Part shown: positions 45,768 to 56,191 of the stretch, one piece after another | Numbering within the stretch: position 1 is the first letter of the stretch | Layout: every line of letters starts with the position of its first letter | Origin: Purshia tridentata | Taxonomy: Eukaryota > Streptophyta > Magnoliopsida > Rosales > Rosaceae | Assembly (NCBI GenBank): GCA_003254885.1 | Contig: QANT01004461.1 | Coordinates: 1 to 56,191, forward strand | Length of the DNA: 56,191 nucleotides | Direction: 5' to 3' | Position numbers and translations under genes: made by a program | The notes under the pieces: model-generated | Seen by the model: only the letters and a program-made list of their open reading frames with translations | The model's database searches: none | What the model was told of the DNA's origin: nothing

Positions 45768-47445
45768 AAATCAATGGAACTTCCCCCCAAAAAGGTTGTA
45801 AGTTGTAACATGTTACCTGATAATTGGAACTTTTTGTTTTCCTCAATAGTGGTTTTGAATGAAAAATAAAAATCTATATAATGACAATCTTGAGAGTGAT
45901 GTATTCAATTAAGATTTTAATAGATTTTAAATAAATTATAAATTTCTATATATTTCATAGAGTTTATAAATTTTTATGAAATTTTATAAAGTCCATCAAA
46001 ATTCAAAGAAAAGATATTGAAATTCTCATTACTTTTGTTTTATGTTTGAAATTCAAATGAAATTCACCAAAATCTATAAATTAGAAACTACAAAGACTTG
46101 TTAGAAATTAATAGATATGAATTGGCTGCATATATCAACTTGGATAAAACCTGCAAGACCAATTGTATGCGCACGTGCTACAACAAAATAATAACCTCAA
46201 AATGTTATAATATTAAACATGCCCAATTTATTTTAACAAAAAATCAAAGCCACTCAACTTTGCAATAGAATTGAGGTATTAAAGTGGATCTAAAATCAAT
46301 TGATTACTAATATGTTGCAATATTCATGTCATTTACTAAATTCTACATACATATATCCAAATAATAGAAAATGCAATTAGTATAAAATTAAATAATGAAG
46401 TTTTAAATTCCATTATTTATGAATTTATGTGAAAATTAAATTTACTTCATCCAAACAAATTGTAAAAACAATTCGATTTATGATTGATATTTATCTCAAA
46501 TATCATGCCACTAAAGTTTTATGGACTAATAACTTGAGCTTTAGAGTTTATGCTCATATGCGGCTTGTACAATGAAATTAAATAGACTAACGAATATAGA
46601 AAATGTTAAAAAACTCATACGCAAGGGTTTCATATACAAAATAGTTTAGGCAATTTAATTTACTTTTTCATGTTTGGTCAAGTTTTAAGTTGAAAATACT
46701 CAAACGCTCTTTGTAAGTGTTTTTTTATTTTTTATTTGGAGGAGTGAAACTCGGAACTTATTATCTATAAAAAAGACATTCATTGAAAACAAATATGGGA
46801 GGCACAATTTTAATTTAATACCGACAAACTCATAAATTTAATTTGTTAAACCATACTAAGAGATATTCTCATACAGTAAATCACACACAAAAATAAAACT
46901 AAAATAGAAAATTAAGTATTTCTATTTGGACACTCGTTTTCCTCTCACCACACCTTTTACTTTTATACACTTAATATTAATTTTTTTTCTTTAATTTCTC
47001 ACTACATACATATCCCCAAAATTCCAAAATAACATTGCCTACCCGATCCACCCCATTCACACGGTCTGAACCATTATTTTTTGTTGTTTCGTCATTTTTT
47101 TTTTAGTTGTTTGTCCTTTATGGTAATTTTCCATTGGGCGAGTTTTGTCATTTTTCAAAATAGGCAAAACAGTTGTGTAGTTGGAGAAAGAAGTGGGTGC
47201 ATATAGCAGCTCACCCCCTAAAATACCTATTTTGGGACCCGCGTGTGAGAAGATTGCACACGTGCGAACGGAGAAAGGCCTAAGATTGCGGCTTTGGCAA
47301 TTGCCGTGGTGTGTTGCACAAGGAGTGCGTTTTCACAGCAAAAGTGCAAACCCTAAGCCCCAAAGCGCCAGCCCTCGCGGGAGATTGAGTCCCAAACCCC
47401 TTAAAACCCAAATCGCCGACACTCACCCGAACCAGAGCCATAGCC
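45768..47445. other. AT-rich divergent spacer before TOM20
   Basis: No gene is supported. The stretch is strongly AT-rich to about 47000. From 47180 the GC content rises and the sequence looks like TOM20 promoter and leader; a 111-codon open frame there (47181-47516) overlaps the TOM20 start in another frame and has no family resemblance. Confidence 0.6.
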
Positions 47446-50400
47446 ATGCAGTTCTCTCAGGACGACTTCGATCGCCTCTTGCTCTTCGAGCACACTCGCA
47501 AATCTGCCGAAGCTAACTACGCCAAGAACCCTCTCGATGCCGACGTTCGTCTCTCTCCCTCTCTCTCCTTGACTTGTATCATTTATGAATTCCTTTCTAT
47601 TCTTGCTTTTTATTGCTTACCTAGTTACCAAGCACACCAACTGTTTGTTGAATGTAAACTCACATGGGCTGTACCAAATAATAATTTTAGATTGACCAAC
47701 TGTTTGTTTTTATTTTCATGCAGAATTTAACCAAATGGGGTGGAGCATTGCTTGAACTATCACAGTTTCAAAGTGTTGCGGATTCGAAGAGCATGATTAA
47801 TGGTATTTTTTTTGTTTGTTGTGTTTTTGCTTCTTATAAATCCTAATTGGAAGCTGTATTGGTGTTTTCATTAAAATTTCAATAGCAACTTATGTTGCGG
47901 AATAATAATGCAATTGAACATGGAATTTGTTAGATGCCATTGCAAAGTTGGAGGAGGCTCTGCTAATAAATTCCACGAAGCATGATGCTCTATGGTGCCT
48001 AGGAAATGCTTACACCTCCTTTGCATTCCTGACCCCTGACCTTGATGAGGCAAAGCCTTTCTTCGACAAGGCATCCCAGTTTTTCCAAAAGGCTGCAGAT
48101 GAGGTTATATATTGTGTATCTCAACTTTTCAAAATTTATTGTATTTGAAAATGCTAGAATTGAAAAGAAGATTAACAATGGACTTGTTCTTGTAGGACCC
48201 TGGTAACGAGCTTTATCAGAAGTCCTTGGAAGTCACAGCTAAGGTATTGTTACTATTATTTTCATTGGCAGGCTATTCTATTAGTTCTCGGGTATTGTAA
48301 AGTGAAACTTTCGTAGATTGGTCTATCAGTTTGCATGGCAATCTTAGCTATTGATTTTAAGTGAGAGTTTTTGCAATGGTTGATCAGAATGTCTAAATTA
48401 ACTTTATTTTGGTGGCCTAACATGTAAATACAGTGACAACAGGAAGTGCATAGGTCACCAAGTTAGAAGGTGGTTTTGTGGGGATATGATAGTTTTAACT
48501 TTTAAGAAATTCAAAACTGGGCTGGGCCAGAGCAACTTTCAAATCAAAGGATCACAGATGCTAACTTGCAGCCGTACATGGATATTGTTAGTTGGGTATG
48601 GGTGGGCACAAGAGGTTTTCTTTACCACTAAATAGAGTTTTGGTGCAATGTGGGTAAAAGGCCCAGAGAAACCAAACCAAGCACAAACACCCCTTTGCCT
48701 GGAGACCTAATTCAAGTCACCCCATAAGAGGTGGATAAGAGGCCGGGGAGGATTTTTCCCAGGAAGTGTGGGCCGGACTTAATTCGAAAACCAAATTAGT
48801 AGACCCATCAGCCACCCATTTATGTTCGTGGTGGATATATTTGATAGCACACTTCCAGTTTTGTGAATTGTTGGCAGCCAGAAACAAGGCTGGGGGGGTT
48901 GACATTCAAGTCTTGACTAACCATAGTCACAACCTTTGGCACATGAGGGGTATTGCCACTGCTTGTAAGAGGGCAATTAATGAGTCAATATAATTTATGT
49001 TTTAGTAAACCAGTAATTTCTTTCTTATTAGCCTAGATTTCTCCTTTATCCAGTTCAGAACCAACAAATTGCTAAACTTTAAGGAATTTTTTCTTTTTGT
49101 TGGTATAATACTTCTCATGTAATCATATTAATTTGATTCTTCACTAATTGAGGTAATTGTTGACCATGTCTTCCTAGGCGCCAGAGTTGCACATGGAGAT
49201 CCATAAGGGGATGGGTCAACAGACTCTGGGTGGAGGACCTGCTACTTCCTCCAGTGCAAAGGTTAGATTCTCAAATTATTACTTTATTTTGAGTGCATCG
49301 TCTTCCAACATGTTTCTTTGTCAGTGCCTTGATCCGGAATGTCTCTGTAATTGGTTGTCAGCTGTTTGTGTTCTAATTATTGTTGACATTTAAAAGGTTA
49401 AAACAGGCACCTTCATCTTGGTAATCATTGTGCTTCCAGTTATGTATATGATATGGAATTGTTGTAGTCTACATCCTTAACACAAATTAATGGCTGAACT
49501 GTTACCTCTCTGATAATGATTTAAACCATGTTAAATTTATTCTCATTTGTGGATCAAATTACAGCTTGATTTGACTTGTCACAAGTCAAATTGGGTCTGG
49601 TTGACAATTCATAAAGATCTAAAACTATTGTTGGAGGTTGTTAAGTGAAAGACAAAAAAAAATTTTTTGGCAGCATGCATATAGCTTTCAATTTTGAGTG
49701 ATGTGTGAGAGTTAGGATTATAATTTATAGGTTGTCCAAATTGTGAAACACGGTAAAATACACAAAGAACAATTTTAAATTATGTCTAATGACAAATCTT
49801 GTAAAATGAAACAAGTGCATTATATTGCTTTAAATATCAGTTCATTTTTCACTTGCGTTTACTTCTAGCGGTTTGATTAATATTCCATTCCGATCAAAAA
49901 CTTTATTTTTTAAAAGGATTAAATCCTTTACCTCTCAATGAAAAATTAGAGGAAGAATATACATTCTCGTTATTTGTATCAAAAAATCAATTTTAAATTG
50001 AAAAATTGGATTATGAGATTACGAAACATAATTTTTTTTAAAAATTGGATCAATACTTCCAATTGAATGAGTATGAGCAAAGAATCCATGGATAAAGATA
50101 TAAAGCGTATTTCTAATCGTAACTAAATCTTCATTTTTTAATTTGTATACTTTTAATTTGTATACCATAAATTGAAGCAAAATAGCTATTAAACAATGAC
50201 TTTAGTTTACTAGAGACATCGACAAATTGTTTTAGCTCGGTGGAAACAAAATACTTTTCCTAAGGATTCTCTCAAATATAAATGCATATTTTCTTTATGT
50301 AGAAGAACAAACAAGCAGGCATAAGTTTTTCTTGGATGGGTTAAGCTCTTAGTGTATAGACGAAAAAAAGCTTCATTTTGTGTTTGTTGGAACTTGAGAT

Positions 50401-50547
50401 TAAATGTTTGTTTTGTTACAGAGTTCCAAGACGAAGAAGAGCAGTGATCTCAAGTATGACATATTTGGATGGGTTATCCTTGCTGTTGGCATTGTTGTAT
50501 GGGTTGGAATGGCGAAATCCAACATGCCACCACCACCCTCGAGATAA
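47446..50547 (+). CDS. TOM20: Mitochondrial import receptor subunit TOM20 (plant type)
   Basis: Receptor of the outer-membrane TOM complex that binds mitochondrial presequences. Six exons: 47446-47544, 47724-47802, 47934-48103, 48196-48243, 49178-49261 and 50422-50547, giving 201 residues. The plant orientation is clear: the soluble TPR-like domain comes first ([53 protein letters not shown]), and the single membrane anchor is C-terminal (about 173-191, [18 protein letters not shown]), followed by a short proline-rich tail ending PPPPSR. This is the reverse of animal and fungal TOM20. Two introns are long (934 and 1160 bases). In Arabidopsis TOM20-2 (At1g27390) adjoins RPL17A (At1g27400), which fits the RPL17 gene in this window. 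Confidence 0.96.
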
Positions 50548-53500
50548 GCATTATATATCTTACGACTAAAGTAACCCTACCAGTGCATTTGGTTGAAGGT
50601 TTATATTTTTCTTTAGAATATTCATCTGGTTGAGTTGTAGTAATTCAAGTAACTCATGCGGTATGCTAACTACATGTTGATTTTGACCATAAATATTTCC
50701 CTGTTGCTATTCTAATTAGGAATACCATTTTTATATGAAGTATTTGTTCGTGCTCTTACAAATATTGGTTAGTCTTTGTTGGTTGGTTTGCATTTGTAAT
50801 CATTAAGCTATCTATTTGGCATTTCTCTTTGATATATGTTATATCATTTAGAGATTTTCTCAGAATTTTAAATTTATTTTTTGTGGTATGATATATCTGT
50901 ATGCCAGGCGAGTCTGGTTTAGAATTCTTTGTTAAAAAAAAGAACCCCACTTTTTAGGTGGTAAATTGAAAACTAGCCAATGAATACGCTAGACTAAAAA
51001 GATCAAATATATTCGTCTATCGTTGGGTAGAGGTTACCAACTTAGCTGATAAGATATTGCGCTTGAGTATTAGCGGCTGCTAAATCATCTCAGCTTCAAA
51101 CTTTAGCTGTCCTTTGGAGAGTCGCTTAAAAATACTTCATATTTGCTGCTTGTGGTGATCATTCTCTTCCAGCATCATCAATGAGGCATGAATTGGGGTG
51201 TTCTCATAAGCAGGACTTTTTTTGTGGACTTCTTAGCTGTCTGGCTCTCATACGCATCCTTGTTATTTTAAGACCTTAGGTATGATTTGGGCCATATTCT
51301 AACTTTCCAAATGTGTGGCTGCTTGTCTTAACCAGGCGGGATTCGAGGCGTTTTCAGAAACTCTTTTTGTTTTTCTTGTCTCATCGTTTCACTCGAGAGT
51401 TAAGATGAGATGCATGATGGTTTGTTCAAACCATTGTTTGGAAATTGGAACTTTTAACTCCTTTTTATAGGTTCATTCACACAGAAAAATGGAGGGAAAT
51501 CATGCGAATGCTGAGTGGCCCTTCTCATAGAAATTCTTTTCATAATTACCTGAGCACGACAATTTTCCAGGGCATTCAGCATATTCCTTTTCCTTCTTTT
51601 GGGGGCTAAATACTGTGTTATGACAGTATTAACATGACTAGGAACAATTGGGTTTTCCATTTCCCCCATCTGCTACTTTGCATTTTAGTTTTCGACTAAT
51701 GGATCAATTATTAACCTGAAACCAATTATAAAAGCGATGTTTAAGTACCCAGCAATTAATTTGGTAAAACACTTGGTTGCTACTTTCTTTTGTTGAGCTT
51801 ATCTAACAATGTTCGATCTAAGTGGACTCCAAGTCAAGTATTTGACCCTAATAGGAATTGAAATTAATGGACTTAAAAGTGTTTTATCTTTGCATTATGC
51901 TTATATTCATCTCAGATAATAATTATAATATACTTTTTTTGTTTAAATTTACATTATATTCTGAAATGTTCCTTTGCATGCTTGATTAAATGTTTTCCGA
52001 CAAAAAAAAAATGAACCTGTATAAAAGATATCTTGTTATTAGTTTCGGAGGTACATGGGCTATATAGTCACTACTCACTATACAAATAAGTTGGTGCTTA
52101 TTTATAAACGTGTGGTCCCAGACCTGCATACACAGAGAAGTTAGCAGTGGTGAATATATAAATTTATATATTTAGTCTGAAACTTCTATACGCTAAAAGC
52201 TAAATTACGTCAGAGAAGAGAGGAAGTGTGCCATATTTTACATTGCAGAGCTGCTTGAAGTAAATAATAGCATCTTTCTTTTGAACATTTTTGCCGATAA
52301 AATATTAGAATCTCCCACTTCTGTGGAAATATGCTCCTATAAAGTTGTAGTGGTTCTGTAACTAGTTAATTGGCTAAACTTACATTCATTATTTAGAACA
52401 CCATTATCTCCTGGAAGATAAATTATGGGTAAGAACATGTTGTGTACTTGTTGACAGGTTGTGAATAACAACATTAGACGCAAAGTTAAGTTAGCTTCAT
52501 AGTCCATAGTTCATACTCATTTCGTTGTGAAATCTCAATCAATTCTGATATTTGAAGGTGTTGTGTCATCTCTTAATAATTAACGACACTGGGACCGAGT
52601 TAATAGATTTATTAGGACGTATCTAGTAGAGGAGAGAAGATGGCTAAGAAAAGTGGTGAACACACTAAGCAGTAAGCACACAATCCTTACAAATAAAGCA
52701 GTGGATAATCTGTCTGAGGCCTACTTTATATAGTGTGGTGCTTTCTTTTGGCACTGGGTCTCTGGTGGAACGAATTTTAGCTAACGCAGCTTTTTTCCCT
52801 ATTTTAGCAAAGATCATGTCCGCAAGCATTCAGTTTTTTTTGTTTTTTTAAATAACAATCATTGATCCTCAAATTAATGATTTTCTTAGTGTATAAATTT
52901 TAATAAGAATAGGTTTGGGCCCCACTCTCATTGAAACATTGCTGTTCATAATACTCATAAGTTTGCAGTTCTCCTGCAATGTTTTGGTAAATGCTACTTT
53001 ATGCAAGACTATTTACAAAACTCTTCAAAGCTTCAAAGAACCTAACACCACTTTATAGACTTAGTGAGTAGGTTTTATTTTTTGTCATAACAAGTGATTC
53101 AACTTTCAAGCATTTGTTTTTCATATTTTGGTTCCCGTTTCTTGCTATAGATGAGTTTGTTGCCTTGAAGTTGTTAGAATGGTTTTTATCTCTGCGGGTA
53201 AATCATCAATTCTGGAATAGTATCATTTGCATGTAGGTAGTGATGATGGACATGAAACATGTTTCATTTGGGTAAACAAAACCTCTTACAGGAAGTCATG
53301 TAAAGAAGAACCTGTTTCTTAAATCATGGGGTTGTAAAAAGTTTTGAAAGAGGTTGGTTGAGTTGGTAACTGAGGGACAGTTTCAAGAGAATGGTATGAT
53401 GTAGAATCATAATGCATGTAGTATGTTCAATAATCAAAGGAGTTCTTCCTCTAATTTGCTAGTAGCCGGCCGCTTTCTCTTATTAGTATGAAGTAGTGGC

Positions 53501-55328
53501 AAAGGTGGCATATTCGTGTTGGACACCTTGCCATTAGTGGAAAAATAAAAGATGCTCTCTAGGCCCTAATATAGTTTTTATATGCAGGTTGGTTGGTGTG
53601 TGGATGTTGGAAATTAATACTATGATATTGTTTAAAGCATCAATAGTTAGCAAGGCATTCCACTTTGCTTGGCTTTTCAGGTTATATTCTAAGAGATCCT
53701 CCTGGAAGAGTCTAGTAGAGACTTAAAAGCCTTTTGAGGAGGAATATCTAATATATTTCTGCTGCAAAAGACTGCCTACTTTTTGTGAGTTGTTTTTGTT
53801 AAAAGATGGTCCTCTTTGATCGATCCCTGTTGGTTGAGTACCCAATACCCTATTGGGGGTCTCTGTCCTAGATTAACTTTCTTTAACACTCCTTATAGGC
53901 CATTATTATGGCTTTTTTGGCCAATGGAGCTGTGAAGCTGGACAAGTAATACAGAGTTTATTGATTGTTTAGTAATTCCCTACCATACTTTCAGCAAAGC
54001 AGAGTCCTCATAAAAGTAGAGTCCTCATGATGTTTAATTAATTTCAAAGTGTGGTGAGACTGTTGGAGGAGAGGTATCCACGCGTCTTCCTTGGCTGTAT
54101 GTTGTGGGATTTGATTTAATAAATTGTGGATATTTGTTGTCCTTTAATATTTTGTGCGTATGATGATATGCAGCATTGGCTAATAGTACCAATCATATTG
54201 GATGCTTTTTTGAATGAGAGCAACATGTAATCAAATTGTTTGATAAAAATTGAACTGTTGGATGTTAGTGTCGGCTAAATTAATTTCCTCTTGAAAAAAT
54301 TGAAGATTATTAATTTGTTAGCTTATTTAGTAGGTGGTAATGTGACGAAATCAAAGTGCGTCACAGTTAGTTCACAGTGGATCTTCTGCACAATATAAAT
54401 TGACATCTTGCTGAATAGGTTCTGCTTTTCCCAAGGCTTCCGATAAAACTATTCTTTATATTGCGCAAGGATGTGTCTGGGAATTAAATTAGAGGAGAGG
54501 GACTGTAGTGTACGTTCTCTCTGAATCATTCCACAAAATGATCTATGAACATTATTATCTATTTTCTTGCTTTTATTGAGGCTCGGGTGGCCTTTCATTT
54601 CAAATTGTATCAACATTTTTCTCGCAGAATAATGTTATCCATCATATGTCTTTATCTATTTAGAGAAATGAATTAATAATTAGGTTAGATTGACATTTTA
54701 ATAATCTAATAGGCAGCTAAGATTGACTGACAATAGAAGAATGCATACGCATATGGCATATTGCTTAGTTTATACCCGGGCACAATGTATAAAGTGAAAC
54801 ATACGTAGTGGGTTGGATACTTGGGCCCAGACCATACCAGGAAAGGGTTAACCAATACACCACCGAAACATGTTTGAGTTGGGCCGAAACCACAATTTTG
54901 ATGTTTGAACTGTGTGTCCTCAAACTCAAAAGGATCAGGAAGCAATGGCGCGGTCCTTAGTCAGCAGCTCCTAGACAATACTAAACAAAGGATGAAAATG
55001 TAGTGGGCAACCTCCCGCCACACCCATCGAAGATTGGATTGACCAATTTGTTCTGTGTTTAAACAAAGCAGATAGAAAATTATTAGGCAATAGTGTGTGT
55101 AATGTGCAGACAGTTGGGCTAATTGCCATGGCGGAGTTAATGCATTCCAGCTGCTTGTATAAAATGTCTGGGACTTTGGACTTAGCTTGGCTTTTACTTT
55201 TCACATGGTTAATATATGGGTCTCAAAGATATGTCCAAGGGGACAATTTGTACTGGGAAATATTTTCCTGCTGCACCTTCATAATTTGGGTTCGTCCATA
55301 TATGGAACATTCATACTTGTGTTTCACG

Positions 55329-55330
<2 letters not shown>

Positions 55331-55381
<51 letters not shown>
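55331..55381. repeat. (CT)22 microsatellite followed by a TA tract
   Basis: An uninterrupted CT run from 55331 to about 55374 passes directly into TATATATA and ACACACG sequence. The open frames across it, with Ser-Leu repeats, are artefacts of the microsatellite. Confidence 0.95.
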
Positions 55382-55989
55382 CACACGTATATATATGCAT
55401 GTTATATGATATTCTTTTTGCCCCCAAGTTCCAAGCATAAAGACAGACAAATAGGGGAAAATGCAATGAATATGTACAGTAGCTACTATCTTTAATTTTT
55501 TGAAACGCAATATTAATGTTTGCTTTTAATTACATCCTTTCTCCTTCATAGTTTTTCAAGAAAAGTCTTCATTCGGTTCATGATTGGGATCTTGATTATG
55601 TGATATAGGAGTGGGTTCGACGTGAAACCCATGTGGAAATTTATGCAGCCGTATGTGAAGTTTGGATGGAGACAAAAATACTAGGACATATGTTATCTCT
55701 TTTTTCCCCTCAATTTGAAATATTGATAATAAGAAATAACCAAAAAATATACGTTCTATGAAATTAATATAGGATAGATGTGGATTTTTTTTAAAAAAAA
55801 TATTATTGTAGAAATCAATACTATTAACCATAAGGGTTACAAAGTTCATATTTTCTGATAAATGTTATAAATGTGTGAATTTTAGTTGTATTACTTGTCA
55901 AAAGCTTATATATGATTTAAGTTTTAGATCATGTACAATAGCCATGAGTCATATAAACAACCAAATCATGAAATAATACAGCATTAAAA

Positions 55990-56191
55990 CAGAAATTCTA
56001 TAAGACTGTCGTTTGGTTTAAGTTTTGAAGGCCTAAGAATGAGAAATCAATTCCATTCCATTGCTTGGTAAGTACATGGAAGGGAAATCATTTCCCTTAT
56101 TGGGGGGAAAATGAAACCCTTGCTGGTGCTTGGGTTTTGGTTTCCCCCCTCTTGGAAAAGCATTTATTGCTTTTTTATTTACAAAATTAAC
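55990..56191. mobile_element. Possible MITE cut by the window end
   Basis: The sequence from GTCGTTTGGTTTAAG onward, with long purine and pyrimidine blocks and CCATTCCATTGCTTGG, resembles the end of a non-autonomous hAT-like element. The other end is outside the window, so this rests on resemblance only. Confidence 0.25.

Larger units (their letters stand above)
50548..56191. other. 5.6-kb intergenic region, no gene seen
   Basis: Apart from the TOM20 3' UTR I find no reading frame with coding character on either strand. The region is AT-rich with scattered short repeats. Near 54830-54895 two TGGGCC-type motifs and a more mixed base composition could mark a promoter for a gene beyond the window end. 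The last 200 bases look like the start of a truncated repeat. Confidence 0.55.

Noticed and set aside
47181..47516. A 111-codon open frame upstream of and overlapping the TOM20 start
   Set aside because: It is in another frame from TOM20, has no family resemblance and a low-complexity Ser/Pro/Lys make-up. It looks like leader sequence.
53820..53940. A LINE or LTR tail around the CCCTATTGGGGGTCTC sequence
   Set aside because: It vaguely resembles retroelement 3' sequence, but there are no terminal repeats, reverse-transcriptase frame or poly-A tail to support it.
55095..55495. Two overlapping open frames of about 100 codons with Ser-Leu repeats
   Set aside because: The repeats come from the CT microsatellite; the flanks have no coding character or family match.

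Overview
This is a plant nuclear segment. The genes have many short exons split by AT-rich GT-AG introns. The products include a chloroplast-lineage type RsgA GTPase, a TOM20 of plant type, MAP65 and an F-box/DUF295 protein. The flanks carry (GA)n/(CT)n microsatellites and small foldback elements. The gene set and order point to a core eudicot. Protein wording feels Rosaceae-like (Prunus type), but that is an impression and was not tested.

I rebuilt twelve protein-coding genes exon by exon, each with a frame that stays open through every splice junction. From left to right they are: RsgA GTPase (+, 3046-5558), signal peptidase complex subunit SPC12 (-, 6338-6619), 60S ribosomal protein L17/uL22 (-, 7992-10373), an F-box/DUF295 protein (+, 11659-12804), an ER M28 metallopeptidase of ERMP1 type (-, 13934-20995, 21 exons), an exostosin-family GT47 glycosyltransferase (+, 22519-25132), sulfite oxidase (-, 25706-28636), a caffeoyl-CoA-type O-methyltransferase (+, 31206-33301), an ELMO-domain protein (+, 34885-38147), MAP65 (+, 40030-43445), an NF-YC10/DPB3-like histone-fold protein (-, 44951-45601) and TOM20 (+, 47446-50547). 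The last 5.6 kb and the first 3 kb hold no gene I can support.

These are housekeeping genes in plant gene-space and do not form an operon-like system. The order ELMO - exostosin - M28 peptidase - RPL17 - RsgA matches, from memory, Arabidopsis At1g67400 to At1g67440. TOM20 next to RPL17 matches At1g27390/At1g27400 on the paralogous segment. The window therefore looks like a less fractionated version of an ancestral block that Arabidopsis split between two duplicated copies. The F-box gene, sulfite oxidase and O-methyltransferase are additional here.

I did not find an undescribed biological system. The points most worth a second look are: (1) sulfite oxidase seems to have lost its peroxisomal C-terminal tripeptide through a stop one codon before the old stop; (2) a partial duplicate of sulfite oxidase lies just upstream of it; (3) a ~170-bp tandem array sits inside an RPL17 intron; (4) fragments of both neighbours lie between the F-box gene and the M28 peptidase; (5) two E2F-type sites precede the DPB3-like gene; (6) two GC-AG introns occur; (7) single-N bases sit in short duplicated sequence and look like assembly joins; (8) a two-exon relic near MAP65 carries one in-frame stop; (9) a MITE with a 19-bp perfect hairpin lies between 133-bp direct repeats.
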